Source: a virus. From it: a DNA stretch of 22,613 nucleotides. How positions within the stretch are numbered: position 1 is the first letter of the stretch; every line of letters begins with the position of its first letter. Of this stretch, positions 17,631-22,613 are shown in pieces. Location: the IMG/VR virus record IMGVR_UViG_3300007539_000250, positions 1 to 22,613 of that record. One strand, 5' to 3'. The position numbers were made by a program, and so were the translations under genes. The notes under the pieces were generated by a model. The model did no database searches. It had not been told where the DNA came from and saw only the letters and a program-made list of their open reading frames with translations.

Positions 17631-17640
17631 ATTTTAAAAT
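17611..17640 (+). promoter_or_regulatory. Candidate sigma70-like promoter before the polymerase gene
   Basis: TTGACA (17611-17616, inside the last hub codons), an 18-base spacer and TAAAAT (17635-17640) precede the polymerase ATG at 17660. A perfect TATAAT lies at 17645-17650 but has no -35 box at proper distance. The AT-rich context raises the risk of chance. An own promoter would let this gene be expressed apart from the tail operon. Confidence 0.35.
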
Positions 17641-17659
17641 TCATTATAATAATTTATGC

Positions 17660-18739
17660 ATGCTTCAAAATTTTAAAAAAGTTAATATTTCAAATTTAAT
17701 AATTGATCCTTCGTTTGACTATCTATCTGGTCAGAAGATTGTTTCTTTAAATTCAGATGGGATCGATATATCAATAGCATCTTTAAACATGATAAGAAAT
17801 ATAAGTCATTTAGATTCTATTAAAAGTATTTTTGAAACTAATTTTAAAATTTGCGATGTTTTAAATTTAAATAATAATGATAAAGTAAATTGGAAGTACT
17901 TGATAGGAAAAGAGTCATGCTTGAGTTATGCTTGCAATCTAAAAAAAGAAATATTATTTTCCAAAGATATTATTACTACTTATCATACAGAAATATTTTA
18001 TAAAAGAAAGATGTTATATAACAATCTTAGCCAAATCTTAGATAAAGATAAAAATATTTTAGAAGCCCCTGTTTATGATCATTCAGGCGTCTCAGGAAGA
18101 ACTAGTATAAAGTCAGGTTTTAATTTTCTAACTTCCTCCAAAGACTTTAGAAAGACTTGTCAATCTAAGATTGATGGAAATATGCTTGTAAGTGTTGACT
18201 TTAAGTCTTGCGAGCCTAATCTTTATTTGAGATCGATCGGAAAAAATATTCCAAATTCAGACGTTTACAAGTATCTAGTCGAAGAGTTAAATATAAAAGT
18301 TGAAGAAAGAGAGAAACTAAAAAGAGGAATATTGTCAGTACTATATGGAGCATCAGATGAAACAGCAAGTAGAATATTGGGAGGAGATAAAAATACTTTA
18401 AATAAGATAAAAGAATTTTTTGAGATCGAAAAATGGACGAAAGAGTTACAAAAAGAGTTTGATGAGAAAAAATATATTTTTAACATGTATGGAAGACCAA
18501 TATTTTCAGATAAAAGTATTTTAAATAAATGGATTCAGTCTTCAGCAGTTGACTTTTGCAGTTTAGCATTTTTAAATTTAGTAGAAGAGCATGATTTAAA
18601 AGTTGCCTATCTTGTCCATGATGACATGGTTATTGACTGTACCAAAGATAAGTTTGAAAAAATTAAAAACATAAAAGCATTGCTAGATCCTTATGCTAAT
18701 ATTTCTCTTCCTGTAGAAGTTACTGTTTTAAGTGCATAA
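17660..18739 (+). CDS. Minimal family A DNA polymerase
   Basis: 359-residue template-directed DNA polymerase of the Pol I family, reduced to the polymerase core. Motif A is SVDFKSCEPNLYLR, with D180 and E185 matching E. coli D705 and E710. Motif B (O helix) is REKLKRGILSVLYGA, with R217, K221 and Y229-G230; L225 stands where Pol I has F762. Motif C is YLVHDDMVID with H320, D321, D322. N289 and Q293 match N845 and Q849, and GRTS (146-149) matches the template-binding TGR segment. The N-terminal 110 residues are unlike an exonuclease domain, and the thumb is very short. The ATG at 17660 has no SD. Spot counts show much lower GC than the neighbours. It lies between tail genes and the replication module and overlaps the next gene by eight bases. 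It could be the phage replicase or an accessory gap-filling enzyme. Confidence 0.87.
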   Translation: MLQNFKKVNISNLIIDPSFDYLSGQKIVSLNSDGIDISIASLNMIRNISHLDSIKSIFETNFKICDVLNLNNNDKVNWKYLIGKESCLSYACNLKKEILFSKDIITTYHTEIFYKRKMLYNNLSQILDKDKNILEAPVYDHSGVSGRTSIKSGFNFLTSSKDFRKTCQSKIDGNMLVSVDFKSCEPNLYLRSIGKNIPNSDVYKYLVEELNIKVEEREKLKRGILSVLYGASDETASRILGGDKNTLNKIKEFFEIEKWTKELQKEFDEKKYIFNMYGRPIFSDKSILNKWIQSSAVDFCSLAFLNLVEEHDLKVAYLVHDDMVIDCTKDKFEKIKNIKALLDPYANISLPVEVTVLSA

Positions 18740-20324
18740 TTATTCTGTGAAAAAAGACAAACTAAAAGAGTATTATGGAACACAACGACCGTCTTTTGCT
18801 GGAGGCCCTGGAGCAGGAAGCAATTTCTATAGCGGAAGAGATCTTGGTTTTCATTCACGAGGTAGTTTAGGCACAAGAGGCGCCGACTCAAATTTTTCGA
18901 GGATAACAATGCAGAGAATAGTACCAGAAGATCTGTACGAAGAAGAAATAGAGATAGACGAAGATTACGAAGTCGAAAATTCTAGATATTCTCTAGAAGA
19001 AACTTTAGAATTAATCAAAGAATGGACGGAAGGCCCAGATGGAGTTTTGGATCCAGAACCTGGAGATATCGTACCTGTCAATTCAGAAAACGAGTCTTCT
19101 TCAACATCATTGGCACTTATATCTAAGTCTGAAGACTCAGCTCAAGAGCTAATAGGCGACATATTTTTAGATACTAAACAAATAGCTGATATTACTAGTA
19201 TTGCGTACACTATTGGAAAATCTAAAAGTAAAAGTGAAATAGCTGCAAATGTTGCCGCTTTGTTTACACGCGGGGGCAGAGTCGCCGGCGGAGCTGCTGC
19301 TAGAAAAATTCCTGTCCTAGCTGATGTTATGTCAATATTTGATTTTTTTAAGTCTTGGTATGATATTGTCTCAAGTGCAAGCAAAATAAAAGAGATGGAT
19401 AAAGATTTTAAAAAGATGCTTAAGACAACATCTATGAAAGAAATGGTTAGAAAAAGAGAACATTACATAGATTTGTTTATTGATGGTATCAAGGCTGTAG
19501 AGAAAGAGCAAAAAATAATATATGAAGATATCGGAGAAATGCTAGAAAATTTAATAGAAGTTCTTTCACCATTAGACTATTTTGCTGCTATACTCGGCAC
19601 CGCAGGAACACCAGCAGGAACAGTTGCAGCAGGTGTGGCAGCAAAAACATTAGAAGGCGCAACAGCTTCTGTTATAGGTGAAGTATTAGAAAAAGCAATT
19701 AAAGAAATGACACAGTCGTTTGAAATAGACGCTGACGGAGATCAGTTTTTGACTTGGCTTAAACAAAATAGAGATCCTAGTTCAAGAGGTTTAAGATTTT
19801 TAGTGTGGTTTCTTGGAATTTTTAATATGATCCCGGGCTCTGGACTTTTTACTCTAGGCTTTTCAGGTGTATTTGAAGGTCTTTTGAGAGGTGCAAAACT
19901 ACAAAATACTCTGATGCAAAAAATTACAATGCTTAAAAATCCTGACATTATACCCGCAGAAGACTTAGAAGATTCAGAATCTTTGACATCATCAGCTGCA
20001 GATGCCGTAGTTAAAGCTTTCTTTAGTCCCACAGGATCATCTTCAGGAATATTTAGCAATGTTTTTAACGAGTCTCTAGAAAAAAGATCACTTATTTATC
20101 TAATAGAAGAAAAAGACCCCGAACTCTCAGAAGAAGCCGAAGAAGATGTAAATGAAATATCCGGAGCCGGTGCAGCTGCAGGATTTACTTTACCGCTAGG
20201 CGCTTCTCCAGAAAGTGATAGTGGGCAAAGAAGTAGTCACTCAGGTGGCACTGCTTTCCCATACGGTAAGAAAACACAGCGAAGAAGAAAAGAATTTGCT
20301 AGAAAAACGTTTGGTGGAAAATAA
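18732..20324 (+). CDS. Unknown protein with hydrophobic segments, coupled to the polymerase
   Basis: 530 residues from the GTG at 18732, which overlaps the polymerase stop by eight bases. An ATG at 18909 with GAGG six bases upstream is the alternative start (471 residues). The upstream portion reads as Gly/Arg-rich protein and leaves no gap, so I keep the longer form. Residues 66-120 are very acidic (EEEIEIDEDYE), 180-190 are Gly/Ala/Arg-rich, and 205-275 are charged and helical. Residues 281-304 are Ala/Gly-rich (LDYFAAILGTAGTPAGTVAA), and 355-384 are strongly hydrophobic (LRFLVWFLGIFNMIPGSGLF and onward), a possible membrane hairpin. The C-terminus is basic (KKTQRRRKEFARK). I recognise no family. 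A virion or ejected protein acting at a membrane is one possibility; a polymerase partner is another. Neither is demonstrated. Confidence 0.8.
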   Translation: MHNYSVKKDKLKEYYGTQRPSFAGGPGAGSNFYSGRDLGFHSRGSLGTRGADSNFSRITMQRIVPEDLYEEEIEIDEDYEVENSRYSLEETLELIKEWTEGPDGVLDPEPGDIVPVNSENESSSTSLALISKSEDSAQELIGDIFLDTKQIADITSIAYTIGKSKSKSEIAANVAALFTRGGRVAGGAAARKIPVLADVMSIFDFFKSWYDIVSSASKIKEMDKDFKKMLKTTSMKEMVRKREHYIDLFIDGIKAVEKEQKIIYEDIGEMLENLIEVLSPLDYFAAILGTAGTPAGTVAAGVAAKTLEGATASVIGEVLEKAIKEMTQSFEIDADGDQFLTWLKQNRDPSSRGLRFLVWFLGIFNMIPGSGLFTLGFSGVFEGLLRGAKLQNTLMQKITMLKNPDIIPAEDLEDSESLTSSAADAVVKAFFSPTGSSSGIFSNVFNESLEKRSLIYLIEEKDPELSEEAEEDVNEISGAGAAAGFTLPLGASPESDSGQRSSHSGGTAFPYGKKTQRRRKEFARKTFGGK

Positions 20325-20326
20325 TT

Positions 20327-20356
20327 TTGTAAACTTGCCTACTTCTTACGTATAAT
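20327..20356 (+). promoter_or_regulatory. Candidate promoter for the SSB gene
   Basis: TTGTAA (20327-20332, four of six bases of the -35 consensus), an 18-base spacer and a perfect TATAAT (20351-20356) lie in the 89-base gap before the SSB gene. The predicted transcript would carry a leader of about 50 bases with a direct repeat. This is the likely start of the replication/recombination transcript. Confidence 0.6.
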
Positions 20357-20372
20357 GCTTAAGCAATTAAAC

Positions 20373-20397
20373 ATTGCACATTACAAATTGCACATTA
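20373..20397 (+). repeat. 11-base direct repeat in the SSB leader
   Basis: ATTGCACATTA occurs at 20373-20383 and again at 20387-20397, a 14-base period, just upstream of the Shine-Dalgarno AAAGGAG (20402-20408). Its place between promoter and SD makes it a candidate binding site for translational or transcriptional control, possibly autoregulation by the SSB as known for T4 gp32. No protein is shown to bind it. Confidence 0.7.
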
Positions 20398-20413
20398 TAT
20401 AAAGGAGATAAAA

Positions 20414-21190
20414 ATGGCAGTTGATTTTGACGCGATTAGAGCAAAGCTAGCCCGTTTGAGCGGCGCAAACACAAACCGTAACGTAACTTGGAAGCCAACT
20501 GAAGGTGAAGAACACACAGTTCGTCTTATTGCATTCCCCGATAATGACGGGCAACCTTTCAAGGAAATTCAGTGGTATTACAATATTCCAGGAGCTCGAG
20601 GCATCGTAGCACCTTTTCAGTTCGGAAAGAAAGATCCTGTACAGGAGCTTATTTCTAAGCTTCGTGAAGAAGGTTCAAAAGAGTCTTACGAGATGGCAAA
20701 GAATCTTTATCCTTCAATGCGTACATACGCTGCTGTTATCGTCCGCGGACAAGAAGATGAAGGCGTAAAGATTTGGTCTTTTGGAAAGACAGTTTACCAG
20801 AAGCTTCTTTCTATCATGCTTGATGAAGATTACGGTGATATTACTGATCCTCTCGAGGGGCGCGATGTCAAGGTTGTCTGCACTAAGCCTCCGGGCAAGA
20901 AGTACGCTATGACTGACGTCATGCCACGTGGTAAGTCTACTAAGCTTTCTACAAACAGCAAGCAGACCAAAGAGTGGTTAGACAATATGCCTGCGGTTGA
21001 AGATCTTTACACACTTAAGTCTTATGATGAACTATCTGGAATTCTTGAGCGCTGGATCAATGGCGACGATGAATCAGTCTCTAGTGAGGGTACAGAACAC
21101 CCAACTTCTACTGCTTCTTCGTCAGATAATGACACTTCTTCTGGAAACTACGACAGTCTTGACGATGCATTTGCTGACTTGATGGACTGA
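20414..21190 (+). CDS. Single-stranded DNA-binding protein (gp32-like)
   Basis: 258-residue SSB that coats single-stranded DNA at the fork and in recombination. The N-terminal basic arm (residues 1-28, IRAKLARLSG then VTWKP) resembles the cooperativity region of gp32. The core has EGEEHTVRLIAFP, YPSMRTYAAVIV and IWSFGKTVYQKLLSIM (120-135), the last matching gp32 around its FGKKIWDKI segment. The C-terminal tail is Ser/Asp-rich and ends DSLDDAFADLMD, the acidic partner-binding tail. The T4 zinc-binding Cys/His set is absent: C156 is the only Cys. A strong SD lies just upstream. Arg is coded 6 times CGT, 3 CGC, 1 CGA and only 1 AGA, unlike the neighbours, which fits very high expression. T4 gp32 is somewhat longer (301). 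Confidence 0.9.
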   Translation: MAVDFDAIRAKLARLSGANTNRNVTWKPTEGEEHTVRLIAFPDNDGQPFKEIQWYYNIPGARGIVAPFQFGKKDPVQELISKLREEGSKESYEMAKNLYPSMRTYAAVIVRGQEDEGVKIWSFGKTVYQKLLSIMLDEDYGDITDPLEGRDVKVVCTKPPGKKYAMTDVMPRGKSTKLSTNSKQTKEWLDNMPAVEDLYTLKSYDELSGILERWINGDDESVSSEGTEHPTSTASSSDNDTSSGNYDSLDDAFADLMD

Positions 21191-21213
21191 TTAGCTTAAT
21201 AAGCGCTTAAACT

Positions 21214-21242
21214 TGGCGAGCAAGAAATTGCTCGCCATTTTT
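21214..21242 (+). terminator. Intrinsic terminator after the SSB gene
   Basis: A perfect 10-bp stem (TGGCGAGCAA at 21214-21223 with 21228-21237) with a GAAA tetraloop is followed by five T (21238-21242). It lies 24 bases after the SSB stop and should uncouple high SSB expression from the recombinase gene, either fully or as an attenuator. I saw no convincing promoter in the 48 bases between it and the recombinase ATG. Confidence 0.92.
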
Positions 21243-21290
21243 GTGTAAATAGTCAACAAGCTGTGTAGACTTTATAAGAAAGGAGTAGAT

Positions 21291-22469
21291 ATGAAAAACG
21301 ATGATGATTTTACCAAAGACTTAATTAAGTCTTTAAATAAAGAGCAAGGCTCTAGAGTAGCCTACAACCTATCCGAAGACGAAAGCCCTACACATGTTAA
21401 GCGATGGATTAGTACTGGTTCAAGGATGCTTGACTGGATTTGTGCTAATAGAAAAAATGGAGGGTTTCCAGAAGGTAGAATTGTAGAAATATTTGGTCCA
21501 CCGAGTATTGGTAAGTCACATATTGCTACACAAATTGCAAGAAGTACCCAAAAGATGGGAGGAATTGTCGTTTATATCGATACTGAAAATGCCACTTCAG
21601 TAGAAAATCTTCAGATGCTGGGTGTAGACGTATCTAAGCGATTTGTTTATGTTGATACTCACTGTACTGAAGAAGTTTTGTCAATTGCAGAAAAGACTAT
21701 TCTTAAAGCAAAAGCTCTTGATAAAGATGTTCCTGTAACAGTCATTTGGGATTCTGTTGCAGCATCTTCACCTAAAGCAGAACTCTTAGGCGACTATGAC
21801 AAAGAAAGCATTGGGTTGCAAGCAAGAGCTATTTCTAAGGGTATGCGTAAAATTACAGGTGTAATTGGTCAAACTAACAGCTTGTTTGTAATTCTTAATC
21901 AAATTAGAACAAAAGTAGGAGTTATGTATGGAGATCCTGATACTACACCCGGGGGTAAGGCAATCCCTTTTCACTCATCTATACGAATCAAACTGGGTGC
22001 AGGACAGCAAATCAAAGACGGAGATGATGTCATTGGTATTCAAGTTTGGGCGAAGACTGTTAAGAATAAGGTAGCTCCTCCGTTTAGAAAGTCTCACTTT
22101 CAGATTCACTTTGGAAAAGGTATTGTTGAACACGAAGAGCTTTTTGATTTGCTTAGAAAACATTGCAAGGAAAATGATGTTATCAAAGACAATATTATGT
22201 ACAAAATTGATGGCGGTGGTGCTTGGAAAGCTATTAGTATGACCGACACAAATACTGGAGAAATCATTGCAGAAAAGAAGTTTTACAAAACAAACTTTAA
22301 TGAAATCATTGAGTGTGAAGAGTGGACTGACGCAGTAGATATTTTAACTGAAGCTGCTATGGAAAAGAAGTTAGGGTCTATTGAAGGTGTTGATATTGAC
22401 TCTGAGTCCTATGAAGAAGTTCAAGCTTTGGCCCAAGAATTAGAAATGGACCTAGATGTAGATGTATAA
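21291..22469 (+). CDS. RecA/UvsX-like recombinase
   Basis: 392-residue ATP-dependent strand-exchange protein. Walker A is GPPSIGKS (residues 69-76), the catalytic Glu is E99 in VVYIDTENA, and Walker B is VTVIWDSVAA with D154. Loop L2 and its surroundings read NQIRTKVGVMYGDPDTTPGG (203-222). These follow bacterial RecA (GPESSGKT; NQIR.K.GVMFG.P.TTPGG) more closely than T4 UvsX. The C-terminal part (about 330-392) is acidic and ends EMDLDVDV, as in many recombinases whose acidic tail moderates DNA binding. The ATG has AAAGGAG (21279-21285) five bases upstream. It lies between the SSB and a 5'-3' exonuclease, a standard recombination set: nuclease to resect, SSB to coat, recombinase to pair. Confidence 0.92.
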   Translation: MKNDDDFTKDLIKSLNKEQGSRVAYNLSEDESPTHVKRWISTGSRMLDWICANRKNGGFPEGRIVEIFGPPSIGKSHIATQIARSTQKMGGIVVYIDTENATSVENLQMLGVDVSKRFVYVDTHCTEEVLSIAEKTILKAKALDKDVPVTVIWDSVAASSPKAELLGDYDKESIGLQARAISKGMRKITGVIGQTNSLFVILNQIRTKVGVMYGDPDTTPGGKAIPFHSSIRIKLGAGQQIKDGDDVIGIQVWAKTVKNKVAPPFRKSHFQIHFGKGIVEHEELFDLLRKHCKENDVIKDNIMYKIDGGGAWKAISMTDTNTGEIIAEKKFYKTNFNEIIECEEWTDAVDILTEAAMEKKLGSIEGVDIDSESYEEVQALAQELEMDLDVDV

Positions 22470-22613
22470 AAATAGAGTCATACTTGTAGATGGATTAAAT
22501 CTGTTTACAAGGCACTTTATGGCAAATCCTGCAATGTCTGAAAACGGCGAGCACGTTGGAGGAATTGTAGGATTTTTTAATGCTATGATGCGTCTTGTAG
22601 AAAAATGCAAACC
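22462..22613 (+). CDS. 5'-3' exonuclease, FEN/PIN-like (3' end missing)
   Basis: Start of a gene running off the window; 50 codons are visible. The ATG at 22462 overlaps the recombinase stop by eight bases, and no strong SD is visible, so translational coupling is likely. The N-terminal strand RVILVDGLNLFTRHF carries the conserved metal-binding Asp (D10) in the VDG.N pattern of FEN-type 5' nucleases. It is followed by a helix (GGIVGFFNAMMRLVEK), as in T4 RNase H, T5 exonuclease and the Pol I 5' nuclease domain. Such enzymes remove RNA primers and 5' flaps. With the small polymerase upstream it would supply the nuclease function absent from that protein. Confidence 0.8.
   Translation, partial: MYKNRVILVDGLNLFTRHFMANPAMSENGEHVGGIVGFFNAMMRLVEKCK

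Noticed and set aside
17629-17678. Repeated AATTTTAAAA sequences on both sides of the polymerase ATG as a regulatory inverted repeat
   Set aside because: They are AT-only and self-complementary, and expected by chance in such an AT-rich stretch; the pairing would be weak.
21241-21290. A promoter for the recombinase gene
   Set aside because: TTATAA at 21272-21277 has no convincing -35 at proper spacing; the evidence is too weak to annotate.

Overview
The window is part of the genome of a contractile-tailed phage (Caudoviricetes, myovirus morphology). It resembles the distant T4-like viruses of aquatic bacteria in gene content and order. All genes are on the plus strand, tightly packed and AT-rich, and Arg is written mostly as AGA. 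No host gene, integrase, tRNA or CRISPR array is visible, so the host cannot be named.

Region 1 (1-17630) is the tail module. It holds two adjacent tail-sheath paralogues (the first cut by the window edge), a gp19-type tail-tube protein and an intrinsic terminator. A gp26-type protein with a zinc ribbon follows, then a small protein in the +1 frame that may be made by ribosomal frameshifting or from a split ribosome-binding site. Next come the tape measure with a long glycine linker, a short acidic protein, and three baseplate/hub proteins: a very large tube-cap-like protein, a LysM-like protein and a very large hub-like protein. The order tube, chaperone pair, tape measure, hub is the standard one for long-tailed phages.

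Region 2 (17631-20324) interrupts the tail-to-replication transition. It carries a strikingly small family A DNA polymerase (359 aa). All recognisable polymerase motifs are present, but there is no room for a 3'-5' exonuclease domain. It is more AT-rich than its neighbours, lacks a visible Shine-Dalgarno and has a candidate promoter of its own. It is translationally coupled to a 530-residue protein of unknown function that has hydrophobic segments.

Region 3 (20325-22613) starts a replication and recombination module. A promoter-like sequence and a leader with an 11-base direct repeat precede a gp32-like single-strand DNA-binding protein that lacks the zinc-binding cysteines. A strong terminator, a RecA-like recombinase and the start of a FEN-type 5'-3' exonuclease follow. 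The small polymerase and the separate 5' nuclease together look like Pol I activities split over separate genes.

The points most worth a second look are the mini-PolA with Leu at the nucleotide-selecting O-helix position, its coupled unknown partner, the overlap/hairpin arrangement at 7423-7504, the tandem sheath genes, and the repeat-containing leader of the SSB gene.
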